Positions 1 to 7,319 of a stretch of 50,578 nt of DNA are shown in pieces. The position numbers and the translations under genes were made by a program. The DNA comes from Bacillota bacterium. GTDB lineage: Bacteria; Bacillota; Clostridia; Lachnospirales; Anaerotignaceae. Where the stretch lies: positions 1 to 50,578 of the forward strand of contig JAETUG010000016.1 in NCBI GenBank assembly GCA_021768705.1, in the 5' to 3' direction. Positions within the stretch are counted from its first letter, which is position 1, and each line of letters begins with the position of its first letter. Below the pieces are notes generated by a model. That model was given only the letters and a program-made list of their open reading frames with translations. It had not been told where the DNA came from and made no database searches.

Positions 1-113
1 CTAAGGTTGTCTTTTTTCCTTGCGGAAAAAACCGCTAACCCTTCCCCTCATTCGTCGCTCCGGCAGGCTTCGCCTACTTGTTCGCTCCTCATAAACGAGG
101 GCAAGCCCGCTGA
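1..113. repeat. Hairpin-rich intergenic repeat element, copy A (partial at window edge)
   Basis: This non-coding stretch lies downstream of ftsQ. It begins with a T-rich hairpin (TTTTTTCC-TTGC-GGAAAAAA, about 11-32) and continues with CTAACCCTT, AGGCTTCGCCT and TTCGCTCCTC. The same modules, in related order, occur at about 2331-2461 (TTTTTCCC-TTTC-GGGAAAAA, CTAACCCTC, TTCGCTCCTC, AGGCTACGCCT), so the two appear to be diverged members of one repeat family. The left end is outside or at the window edge. The T-rich hairpin could double as a transcription terminator. Confidence 0.5.
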
Positions 114-938
114 CTATGTTAAATATTGAAATACCACATTTGCCTTAGGGTTGTCCAATGCGCTCAAATCCAAAATACCACGGTCTTCCTTGGGGATGGT
201 TTTCATGATCTCCGCCATATATTTGATCTTCATATCGCCATTTTCCATATTGCCCAGATGGATCTGCACCTGATTCACATAGGCAAAAATATCCTCCGGA
301 TTGGAAACATCGATCTCTACCACCAGATCCAACAACTCATATTTTTCCATCATCTGTGAGATCCGCAGCACCACATCCAGGGCCTCCGGATTCTCTACAG
401 GGATCACTTCCCCTTCCGTAAAGCTGCTGAAGGAAAGTCCTTTTACCAGAGGCAGAGCTTCATGGTACGTATCCTTCACTTCCAGCACACGGCCTTCTTC
501 ATCTATGTAAAGGTAAGAGCCCATATAAGGGACATATCCTCTTACCTTCCTTTCTTGCACCTTGATGACCATGGTATCGGGCAGTTTGGCAGAAATCTTC
601 GCATCCGCAATATAGGCACTTTCTTCCAATGTTTTTTCCGCTCTGCTCTTGCCAAACAAAAACAAATTGTCTCCCGTAGAAAGACCGATCAGCTCACACA
701 ATTCCGATGTAGTAAAATGACTGGCACCTTCGGCTTTGATCTCCTTCACCGCAAAAACAGGAGAAAACAGAACACAGGCAAACACCACAACGACTAACAC
801 ACCGGCGATGACTACCTTCTGGTCGATGCCTTTTTTCTTTTCAGGCTTCTGATAAAAATCCAGTTCATCCATCAGATCAATATCGATCATTTCCTGTTTC
901 TTTTTCTTCGGTTGTTTTTTCTTTTTATTAAACATCAT
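114..938 (-). CDS. ftsQ: Cell division protein FtsQ/DivIB (POTRA domain)
   Basis: This is a 274-residue single-pass membrane protein of the divisome, the FtsQ/DivIB component that links septum peptidoglycan synthases to the division ring. Visible features are a very basic cytoplasmic tail (many Lys in the first 20 residues), one hydrophobic helix at about residues 43-65, and then a POTRA domain beginning with the pattern V-K-E-I-x-x-x-G (about 66-135) and a beta-rich DivIB domain. It follows murA with a 10-bp gap, so the two are probably one transcript; murA-ftsQ is a common clostridial arrangement. The start at 938 has GGAAAGG just upstream; a second ATG lies one codon on. Confidence 0.9.
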   Translation of the reverse strand: MMFNKKKKQPKKKKQEMIDIDLMDELDFYQKPEKKKGIDQKVVIAGVLVVVVFACVLFSPVFAVKEIKAEGASHFTTSELCELIGLSTGDNLFLFGKSRAEKTLEESAYIADAKISAKLPDTMVIKVQERKVRGYVPYMGSYLYIDEEGRVLEVKDTYHEALPLVKGLSFSSFTEGEVIPVENPEALDVVLRISQMMEKYELLDLVVEIDVSNPEDIFAYVNQVQIHLGNMENGDMKIKYMAEIMKTIPKEDRGILDLSALDNPKANVVFQYLT

Positions 939-948
939 TTTTCCTTTC

Positions 949-2208
949 CTACGTCAGCCTGATATCGCCGCCCAAAAAAGAAAAGGCGTCCTCTATCTTT
1001 TCATAGCCCCGCTCCACATATTCCGAACCGTGGACATGGCTTTCCCCTTCTGCCGCCAATGCTGCTACCAACAAGGACGCACCGCAGCGCAAATCTTTGG
1101 CAAAGACCTCTGCACCATGAAGCTTTTCTACGCCATAGATCGAAGCATTTCGCTCCGAAATACGGATATCCGCTCCCATACGACAAAGCTCCTCTCCTTG
1201 AGAAAAGCGGGCTTCGAACACTGTTTCACTAATCATACAATTTCCTTTCGCCAATGTCAACAAACTCATCATTAAAGGCTGCATATCCGTAGGAAAGGCA
1301 GGAAATGGGCCTGTCACAATGGTAAAATCCGACAAAAGCTGCTTTGGCGGACACATCCACAAAAGGTCGCTGTCCTCCCACAAGAAACGACAGCCTGTCA
1401 TCCGCATCACTTCCAGGACTGCTCCCATCTGTTCCCGTTCCAGTCCTTTCAGCCGCAATTCTCCTCCTGTCATAGCAGCAGCGCAAAGGAAAGTGCCCCC
1501 TTCGATGCGATCCGCAGGAATGACATAATAAGCACCATGGAGGTCTTTCACCCCTTCCACCATAATGCTGGCAGTCCCTTCTCCGTAAATCTCTGCGCCA
1601 ATGGCTCGCAGAAATCGTACCAGAGAGATGATCTCCGGTTCTCGTGCCGCATTGTGGATGACTGTAACCCCCTCTGCTTTCGCCGCCAGAAGCAGGATAT
1701 TTTCTGTGGCGCCAACACTGGGAAAGTCCAGATAAATATGCTGCCCCGAAATCCGATCTGCCCTGCAGTCCAGCACAACGCCTTCCTCCAGAGTCGAAAC
1801 ACCCATTTTTTCAAAAGCCGCCAGATGCAGGTCTATGGGACGTTTGCCGATGGCACAGCCCCCTGGATAGGCCAGCTTTCCTTGCTTTTCTCTCCCCAAA
1901 AGTGCCCCCAGGAAAAGTATGGAGGAACGCATCTTCCGTACCGTTTCATTGCCGATCTCCGTTCCGCTCAGATGCCTGCTGTCGATGGTAACTGTTCGTG
2001 TTTCTTCGGAAAGGGAAACCTTACAGCCCAATTCCCGCAGGATGTCCAAAGTTTGAAACACATCACGGATGAGGGGGAGATTTTCCAGCACCACCTCATC
2101 CTCTGCCAAAAGGCTGGCAGCCAAAATGGGCAAGGCAGTGTTTTTGCTGCCCCGCACAGCGAATTCGCCCTCGATCTTTCTCCCACCCCGCACAATGTAT
2201 GTTCCCAT
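949..2208 (-). CDS. murA: UDP-N-acetylglucosamine 1-carboxyvinyltransferase (MurA)
   Basis: This enzyme catalyses the first committed step of peptidoglycan synthesis, transferring enolpyruvate from PEP to UDP-GlcNAc in the cytoplasm. The length of 419 residues is typical. The N-terminus carries the family's G-x-K-N-T-A-L-P-I-L-A-A-S-L-L signature, and the loop with the fosfomycin-sensitive cysteine is present as YPGGCAIGKRPIDLH (the Cys equivalent to Cys115 of E. coli). The repeated inside-out alpha/beta barrel can be followed to the end. It lies directly upstream of ftsQ on the same strand. Many Firmicutes have two MurA paralogues; which one this is cannot be decided here. Confidence 0.95.
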   Translation of the reverse strand: MGTYIVRGGRKIEGEFAVRGSKNTALPILAASLLAEDEVVLENLPLIRDVFQTLDILRELGCKVSLSEETRTVTIDSRHLSGTEIGNETVRKMRSSILFLGALLGREKQGKLAYPGGCAIGKRPIDLHLAAFEKMGVSTLEEGVVLDCRADRISGQHIYLDFPSVGATENILLLAAKAEGVTVIHNAAREPEIISLVRFLRAIGAEIYGEGTASIMVEGVKDLHGAYYVIPADRIEGGTFLCAAAMTGGELRLKGLEREQMGAVLEVMRMTGCRFLWEDSDLLWMCPPKQLLSDFTIVTGPFPAFPTDMQPLMMSLLTLAKGNCMISETVFEARFSQGEELCRMGADIRISERNASIYGVEKLHGAEVFAKDLRCGASLLVAALAAEGESHVHGSEYVERGYEKIEDAFSFLGGDIRLT

Positions 2209-2317
2209 GCTCTTCCCTCCGAAAATAAAATCTTACACATATCATATCCCGGGACAAAAATTCTTGTGCTTTTCCATTAAGGAATGTAAAATCAAGGTAG
2301 GAATGATTTCACATTCA

Positions 2318-2474
2318 CGTTGAATAAGGAAATCTTTTTCCCTTTCGGGAAAAACCCGTCGGGGCTTTGCCCTTCAAGGGAAAACCACTAACCCTCGGCA
2401 GCACTTCGCTCCTCGCACAGGCTACGCCTATGAGGACGGGGCTTGTAAACGCTGCCTCACCCGTTGAATAAGGA
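2318..2474. repeat. Hairpin-rich repeat element (copy B) flanked by 13-bp direct repeats
   Basis: A 131-bp insert (2331-2461) is bracketed by two exact copies of CGTTGAATAAGGA (2318-2330 and 2462-2474), which looks like a target-site duplication. The insert contains a T-rich hairpin (TTTTTCCC-TTTC-GGGAAAAA) and the modules CTAACCCTC, TTCGCTCCTC and AGGCTACGCCT that recur at window positions 1-113. The right-hand direct repeat supplies the AAGGAG ribosome binding site for the gene starting at 2486. No open reading frame lies inside, so this resembles a non-autonomous mobile repeat (MITE-like). Confidence 0.6.
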
Positions 2475-2485
2475 GTTGTTTATAT

Positions 2486-3415
2486 ATGGAATTGAAAAGA
2501 AATATCCTCGATATAGAAGGTCTGAAGGTAGGTCAGGCGGAAAACCCCGAAGCAAAAACAGGGGTAACCGTTGTGATTGCAGAAAAAGGAGCAGTCTGCG
2601 GCGTAGATGTCCGCGGTGCTGCCCCCGGTACAAGAGAAACAGACCTTTTAAGCCCCATCAATGCCATGGAAAAGGTACAGGCCGTTGTCCTTTCCGGCGG
2701 CTCTGCCTTTGGTCTGGAAGCAGCCAGCGGTGTCATGGACTATCTTGAGGAAAAAAATATCGGATTTGATGTTGGCGTAACAAAAGTGCCCATTGTTCCC
2801 TCCGCCGTATTGTATGATTTGGAAAACGGAGATGCCTTCACCCGCCCCGATAAAGCCATGGGCAGACAGGCCTGTGAAAATGCCTCTGATTCTGTTTTAC
2901 TGGAGGGCGATTATGGCGCAGGCTGCGGCGCAACAGTAGGCAAACTGCGGGGCATGGAGCACTGCACCAACAGCGGCATCGGCTCCTGGTCTGAAGCAAC
3001 AGAAAACGGCATCAAGGTAGCCGCTCTCATTGCAGTCAATGCCTTCGGGGATGTCTATGAAAACGGCAAAATCATCGCCGGCACGAAGGACGACGACGGC
3101 AATTTTATTTCCGCAGAAGAAGGGGTCATCCAAATGGCATCCAGCCTTTCCTTTAGCGGCAAAAATACCACCATCGGCATCATCGCTACCAACGTAAAGC
3201 TGACAAAGGCACAGGCTGCAAAGGTAGCAGGCATGGCTCACGATGGTCTGGCCCGGTGTATCCGCCCTATCCATACCACCATGGACGGGGACACCCTTTT
3301 CTGTCTTTCCACAGAAGAGATCGAAATGCCTACAGCCCCTGTGGATGTAGTGGGCATTTTGGCAGCAAAAGCAACCGAACAGGCTGTACTGCGGGCAGTA
3401 AAAGCAGCAAAATAA
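2486..3415 (+). CDS. P1 family (S58, DmpA-like) aminopeptidase
   Basis: The product is a 309-residue member of the DmpA/BapA family of N-terminal nucleophile hydrolases, which release N-terminal L- or D-amino acids or beta-amino acids from peptides and amides after self-cleavage. Visible hallmarks are the GGSAFGLEAASGV segment (about residues 71-83), the conserved GAGCGATVGK glycine-rich stretch (about 144-153), and a probable autocleavage site Asn227-Thr228 within GKNTTIGIIATN, which would expose Thr as the nucleophile. The start at 2486 has AAGGAG ten bases upstream, inside the direct repeat bordering the inserted element. The natural substrate is not apparent from context. Confidence 0.85.
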   Translation: MELKRNILDIEGLKVGQAENPEAKTGVTVVIAEKGAVCGVDVRGAAPGTRETDLLSPINAMEKVQAVVLSGGSAFGLEAASGVMDYLEEKNIGFDVGVTKVPIVPSAVLYDLENGDAFTRPDKAMGRQACENASDSVLLEGDYGAGCGATVGKLRGMEHCTNSGIGSWSEATENGIKVAALIAVNAFGDVYENGKIIAGTKDDDGNFISAEEGVIQMASSLSFSGKNTTIGIIATNVKLTKAQAAKVAGMAHDGLARCIRPIHTTMDGDTLFCLSTEEIEMPTAPVDVVGILAAKATEQAVLRAVKAAK

Positions 3416-3515
3416 GGGGCAGAGCCTATGCGGTCCCCTTTGGATTAGCCAAATCTTTCTGCAAATTTCTGCAAAAAAATACAAATTTTCTATTTTCTGT
3501 TTTATTTCTCTATGG

Positions 3516-3521
3516 TAAAAT
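3516..3521 (+). promoter_or_regulatory. Probable -10 element of the guaA promoter
   Basis: TAAAAT lies in the AT-rich 179-bp gap between the P1 peptidase and guaA, about 74 bases before the guaA start codon. The -35 match is poor (TTTTCT-like), so the assignment is tentative. I see no purine riboswitch or clear PurR-type box in this gap. Confidence 0.3.
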
Positions 3522-3594
3522 AGAGTATCATAGAAAAATAAAGCATCTAAGAACAGTATATTATTTTTATCATAACAGGAGGTATAAGGTATAT

Positions 3595-4884
3595 ATGAAA
3601 CAGGACATGATTTTGATTCTGGATCTGGGCAGCGAAGAAAATCCTAAGATTGCCCGTGAGATTCGTGCAATGGGTGTTTACACAGAAATCCACCCCCACG
3701 ACATTACTGCCGAAGAACTGGCTGCTCTGCCCGGCGTAAAAGGCATCATCCTGAACGGCGGCCCCAACCGTGTGGTAGATGGTGTTGAAATCGACGCCAG
3801 CGAAGCTGTTTACGGCGCAGGCCTGCCTATCCTGAAAGCAGACCACAAAGGCGGTGCCGCTTTCCCCGCAGATGATGCAGAAAGAGAAGCTGTTCTGAAA
3901 CATTTTGTATTTGATACATGTAAAGCAGATGCAAACTGGAACATGGAAAACTTTATCGCTGACCAGATCGAACTGATCAAACGTCAGGTTGGTGACAAAA
4001 AAGTGCTGCTGGCATTGTCCGGCGGTGTTGACTCTTCCGTTGTTGCTGCCCTGCTGATCCGTGCCATCGGCAAACAGCTGACATGTGTTCATGTCAACCA
4101 TGGTCTGCTGCGGAAAGGCGAACCTGAACAGGTTGTAAAAGTATTCCGTGATGAAATGGACGCAAACCTGATTTACGTTGATGCTGTTGACCGCTTCCTG
4201 GACAAACTGGCAGGCGTTGCCGATCCCGAACAGAAACGTAAGATCATCGGCGCTGAATTCATCCGTGTATTCGAAGAAGAAGCTCGTAAACTGGAAGGCA
4301 TCGAATTCCTGGGTCAGGGTACGATCTACCCCGATATTATCGAATCCGGTACAAAGACAGTAAAAGTAATCAAATCTCACCATAACGTAGGCGGTCTTCC
4401 CGAAGACCTGAACTTTGCACTGGTAGAACCCCTGAAAATGCTGTTTAAGGACGAAGTGCGTGCCTGTGGCAAAGCTCTGGGTCTACCCGACAGTATGGTT
4501 TACAGACAGCCCTTCCCCGGTCCCGGTCTGGGTGTTCGCTGTCTGGGTGCTATCACAAGAGACAGACTGGAAGCTGTTCGTGAATCCGATGCGATCCTGC
4601 GGGAAGAATTTGCGAAAAACGGTCTGGAAGGCAAAGTATGGCAGTATTTCACAGCTATCCCCGATCTGAAGAGCGTTGGCGTAAAAGACAACAAACGTGC
4701 CGACGAATGGTGTGTCATCATCCGCGCGGTCAATACCATTGATGCTATGACAGCTACCGTTGAAAACGTTCCCTTCGACCTGCTGCAACATATCACAGCT
4801 CGTATCACAAGCGAGGTTGCCGGCGTAAACCGTGTGCTGTTCGACCTAACTCCCAAGCCTACAGGCACAATCGAATGGGAATAA
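3595..4884 (+). CDS. guaA: GMP synthase with degenerate glutamine amidotransferase domain
   Basis: GuaA converts XMP to GMP using ATP and ammonia, normally supplied by its own glutaminase domain. This protein has 429 residues, against roughly 510-525 for full enzymes. The PP-loop SGGVDS (residues 142-147), the ATP-pyrophosphatase domain and the C-terminal dimerisation domain ending in TGTIEWE are intact. The N-terminal class I amidotransferase domain is shortened: it begins normally (ILDLGS, then GIILNGGP), but after GLPIL (77-81) the catalytic GxCxG elbow is absent. The frame passes through a short unrelated stretch straight to the helix that normally follows the His/Glu pair (AVLKHFVFD). 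Cys, His and Glu of the triad are all missing with no frameshift. The start at 3595 has AGGAGG upstream. Inference: an ammonia-dependent enzyme, or one fed by a separate glutaminase. Confidence 0.92.
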   Translation: MKQDMILILDLGSEENPKIAREIRAMGVYTEIHPHDITAEELAALPGVKGIILNGGPNRVVDGVEIDASEAVYGAGLPILKADHKGGAAFPADDAEREAVLKHFVFDTCKADANWNMENFIADQIELIKRQVGDKKVLLALSGGVDSSVVAALLIRAIGKQLTCVHVNHGLLRKGEPEQVVKVFRDEMDANLIYVDAVDRFLDKLAGVADPEQKRKIIGAEFIRVFEEEARKLEGIEFLGQGTIYPDIIESGTKTVKVIKSHHNVGGLPEDLNFALVEPLKMLFKDEVRACGKALGLPDSMVYRQPFPGPGLGVRCLGAITRDRLEAVRESDAILREEFAKNGLEGKVWQYFTAIPDLKSVGVKDNKRADEWCVIIRAVNTIDAMTATVENVPFDLLQHITARITSEVAGVNRVLFDLTPKPTGTIEWE

Positions 4885-4974
4885 TCCAAGTTAACACAGC
4901 AAAAGCAGAGTATCCTCATAGGGGCAAAACCTTTTATCCTTTTTGCTCCGGATAAAAACAAAATAAAAAATAGG

Positions 4975-5016
4975 AAAGACCTTGCTCATCTGCAAAGATG
5001 GTCGAGGTCTTTTGCT
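4975..5016 (+). terminator. Intrinsic terminator of guaA
   Basis: AAAGACCT (4975-4982) pairs with AGGTCTTT (5005-5012), followed by a short T-containing tract. A second, upstream stem TTTTATCC (4932-4939) / GGATAAAA (4950-4957) lies closer to the guaA stop codon. Confidence 0.65.
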
Positions 5017-5021
5017 ATATC

Positions 5022-5060
5022 AAAAAAGCCTGTCCCATATACACTATGAAACAGGCTTTT
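5022..5060 (-). terminator. Intrinsic terminator of the FliB-like gene
   Basis: AAAAGCCTGT pairs with ACAGGCTTTT (5051-5060). Read on the minus strand the stem ends in a run of six T, placed just past the stop codon of the gene at 5079-6029. Confidence 0.75.
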
Positions 5061-5078
5061 CTATACTTTATTAGGGAA

Positions 5079-6029
5079 TCAGCTTTCAAACAATGCATTC
5101 AACAAAGCTTCTACATTCTCATCAGAATACTCTATCTCAGCCGAATACTGACGGGCAATTTCGATCAAGTCATCCAAATCAACGCTGCCATACAGGACAG
5201 CATGCGTATGGCAAAGGTCCCGAATGATGGAATAGCTCAGCACCGCAAAGGCTGCACGACCTTCATATTCACCATCGTCCAGAGCGCCAGGCAGTTGGCG
5301 GTAAAGAAAATAAACCAAAAGCTGCTCAAACGCCGTTTCCCATTCAGGCATATCCAATGGAGGCGCATCGGAAATATCAGTATTTTTCAGCTCCTGCAGA
5401 CGGTCAGTCCAGCTTTCCTCCAAGCGTTCCAATTCCAGATACACATCTGCCCATTCCGATGGATTCCGCGCCGACAAAGTCATTTCAGCTGCTTTTAAGA
5501 TAGCAGCAGCACGGGCTTCGATGGTCTGGGTTCTGTCTTGGGCTAATTGGATGAGTTGTGTCCTCCAGTCGAGAAGAGAAGCATCTGGAGACAATAATTC
5601 CTCCTCTTCTCCATCCTCTTCCAGCAGAAGCAGCGTTGTTTTTTCTGTCCGTTTCAGAACCAATGCACAGGCTGCTTCACAGCAGAGACCAAGTCCAATC
5701 TCTGTACGGTCAGAAAAGAAATTACGATAACGAGGATGGTCCCGACAAATCTGGCAAAGGCTGCCCTCCCCCAATTCCAGTATCAGGTCACACAATCCGG
5801 TTTGGTTCAAAAACGGACAGCGTTCCTGTTCTCCCAAAATAAAATGGGGTGTTTCCGCACTTTCGTCGATCCCCTTTTGCAGCCGTTCTGCCAGCGGACC
5901 AACTATCGTATGATAATATTCTAATGTATCAGGGTCAACATCAATGATCCAGCCAATGCAGCAGCTATGCCTGCATTGATCGGCAATACATTTGAACTCC
6001 GGATAATAATTTGGTGCAATCAGCTTCAT
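5079..6029 (-). CDS. FliB-like (flagellin lysine N-methylase family) cysteine-rich protein
   Basis: A 316-residue protein with the N-terminal cysteine pattern of the FliB family: C-x5-C-x3-CC (about residues 14-25, within CIADQCRHSCCIGW), then CPFLNQTGLC and SLCQICRDHPRY (about 70-100), which suggests a bound metal or Fe-S cluster. FliB of Salmonella methylates lysines of flagellin, but the family is widespread in Clostridia, often far from flagellar genes, and its role there is uncertain. No flagellar gene is seen in this window. It is a single-gene unit with its own terminator. The C-terminal half is poorly conserved and I recognise no motif in it. Confidence 0.75.
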   Translation of the reverse strand: MKLIAPNYYPEFKCIADQCRHSCCIGWIIDVDPDTLEYYHTIVGPLAERLQKGIDESAETPHFILGEQERCPFLNQTGLCDLILELGEGSLCQICRDHPRYRNFFSDRTEIGLGLCCEAACALVLKRTEKTTLLLLEEDGEEEELLSPDASLLDWRTQLIQLAQDRTQTIEARAAAILKAAEMTLSARNPSEWADVYLELERLEESWTDRLQELKNTDISDAPPLDMPEWETAFEQLLVYFLYRQLPGALDDGEYEGRAAFAVLSYSIIRDLCHTHAVLYGSVDLDDLIEIARQYSAEIEYSDENVEALLNALFES

Positions 6030-6129
6030 AGATATGCCTCCTTTTGGAATATCACAATTTTAACACAGAAATATGCAAAATGCCATTGGGCAATAACAAA
6101 GTCGGTTTTCGCCGAAACCTTCTCTCCGC

Positions 6130-6158
6130 TTGATTCCATTTTTCCACTTTAGTATAAT
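6130..6158 (+). promoter_or_regulatory. Sigma-A-type promoter of mnmM
   Basis: TTGATT (6130-6135) and TATAAT (6153-6158) are separated by 17 bases, about 30 bases before the start codon of mnmM. Confidence 0.75.
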
Positions 6159-6187
6159 AGTGCTACAATAATAAGGAGGTTCGCATC

Positions 6188-6751
6188 ATGGGACTCAATA
6201 CTCTTTACCTTGCACATAAATTTGTCTCCGAACACGTTCATCCAGGCGATTTCTGCATCGACGCAACAGCCGGCAAAGGCAGAGATACGATATTTCTATG
6301 CAGTCTTGTAAAAGAAAACGGCAAAGTGCTTGCCTTCGACATCCAACCCGATGCGATCGCCCAAACACAATCTTTGATATCCGAACACAACTATGACAAG
6401 ATTGCCACTGCTATCCTTGACAGCCATTCAAACATGGAACAATACGCCGCACCCGAAACCGTCGATTGTATCATGTTCAATTTCGGTTGGCTTCCTGGCG
6501 GCAGTCACAAAATATTCACACACCCCGAAACCAGTATTCCTGCCATAGAAGCAGGATTGCGGCTTTTAAAACCCGGCGGCATTATGTCTTTATGTATTTA
6601 CTATGGCGGCGAAAGCGGCTATGAAGAGCGGGATGCACTGTTGGAATACCTTGCGACAATTGATAACCGAAACTATACGGTCATTGTCAACACCTTCCAC
6701 AACCGCGGCGGCGACCCTCCGATCTCGGTGTATATCTACAAAGAAATATAA
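6188..6751 (+). CDS. mnmM: tRNA (mnm5s2U34)-methyltransferase, MnmM/YtqB family
   Basis: A 187-residue class I SAM-dependent methyltransferase. The SAM-binding motif I is DATAGKGRDTIFL (about residues 23-35), the acidic end of strand 2 is FDIQPDAI, and the family-typical MFNFGWLPGGSH motif follows at about 97-108. These match the YtqB family (former rRNA_methylase family), whose B. subtilis and S. aureus members have been shown to carry out the last methylation of the wobble uridine in several tRNAs. The length agrees with YtqB. The start has AAGGAGG nine bases upstream and its own promoter. The stop codon lies only three bases before the GCATGC motif of the following marR promoter. Confidence 0.85.
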   Translation: MGLNTLYLAHKFVSEHVHPGDFCIDATAGKGRDTIFLCSLVKENGKVLAFDIQPDAIAQTQSLISEHNYDKIATAILDSHSNMEQYAAPETVDCIMFNFGWLPGGSHKIFTHPETSIPAIEAGLRLLKPGGIMSLCIYYGGESGYEERDALLEYLATIDNRNYTVIVNTFHNRGGDPPISVYIYKEI

Positions 6752-6753
6752 AC

Positions 6754-6790
6754 GCATGCTATTGACTTTTATAATTTTAAATGATACACT
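6754..6790 (+). promoter_or_regulatory. marR promoter with GCATGCTATT operator-like motif
   Basis: TTGACT (6762-6767) and TACACT (6785-6790) have a 17-base spacer. GCATGCTATT (6754-6763) overlaps the upstream edge of the -35 box; the same word occurs in the next two promoters. Confidence 0.55.
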
Positions 6791-6813
6791 ACAGAAAAGC
6801 AGGAGGTGATACT

Positions 6814-7236
6814 ATGCTTCAAAAAAGCGATTGTGGCTTCTATATTAAACACATCAATGATGTCCTGCAACGGGATTCCAATAATGCCTTGCGCAGTCAG
6901 GATCTGACTTTATCCCAAATTGAAGTTTTACTGCAGCTGGAAAATGCCCCTACGGGAGAGCTTTCTTTAAAAGATTTAGAAAAACGCCTTCAGGTGGCAC
7001 AATCCACTGCCGCAGGAATCATCGTTCGGTTGGAGCATAAAAAATTCGTTGAGGCTTTTCCCAGTGCAGAGGATAAAAGAATCAAAATCGTTCGCATTAC
7101 GCAATCCGGGCTTGCTTGCTGTGCATCCGCTCAGTTGCACATGCAGCAAACGGAAGAACGCCTGCTTTCCCAACTAACAGAAACAGAGCGGCTCCTGTTT
7201 ATCACCCTATTAAAAAAAGTAAGCGATAGTCTATAA
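6814..7236 (+). CDS. MarR family transcriptional regulator
   Basis: A 140-residue winged-helix regulator. The DNA-binding part runs from about residue 30 to 95: SQIEVLLQLENAP, the recognition helix LQVAQSTAAGIIVRLEHKKFV, and the wing with the conserved D-K-R (AEDKRIKIVRIT). The flanking helices form the dimer interface. MarR proteins usually repress their own gene and a neighbouring efflux gene until a toxic ligand binds. Here the next gene in the same direction is a MATE pump, with a hairpin terminator and a separate promoter between them. The start at 6814 has AGGAGGTGA upstream; an ATG eleven codons earlier lacks a binding site. Confidence 0.9.
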   Translation: MLQKSDCGFYIKHINDVLQRDSNNALRSQDLTLSQIEVLLQLENAPTGELSLKDLEKRLQVAQSTAAGIIVRLEHKKFVEAFPSAEDKRIKIVRITQSGLACCASAQLHMQQTEERLLSQLTETERLLFITLLKKVSDSL

Positions 7237-7238
7237 AA

Positions 7239-7262
7239 ACCTGTTCATCAACAGGTTTTTAT
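7239..7262 (+). terminator. Terminator between marR and the MATE gene
   Basis: AACCTGT (7239-7245) pairs with ACAGGTT (7251-7257) followed by TTTTTAT. It lies just after the marR stop, so marR and the pump gene are largely separate transcripts. Confidence 0.75.
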
Positions 7263-7278
7263 ATCGAACATAACAACA

Positions 7279-7305
7279 GCATGCTATTAACAGCATGCTT
7301 ATAAT
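7279..7305 (+). promoter_or_regulatory. MATE gene promoter with two GCATGC operator-like repeats
   Basis: TATAAT (7300-7305) is a perfect -10 box. Two GCATGC palindromes (7279-7284 and 7293-7298), 14 bases apart, occupy the spacer and the -35 position, where a bound repressor would block polymerase. The first copy reads GCATGCTATT, as at the marR promoter. No good -35 is visible. Confidence 0.55.
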
Positions 7306-7319
7306 GGAAAGGAGAATCT

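Noticed and set aside
3256-3594. Upstream extension of the guaA frame that would add 113 residues
   Set aside because: It overlaps the end of the P1 peptidase gene and does not encode any amidotransferase residues; the start at 3595 has AGGAGG. The missing catalytic segment is internal, so this extension does not restore it.
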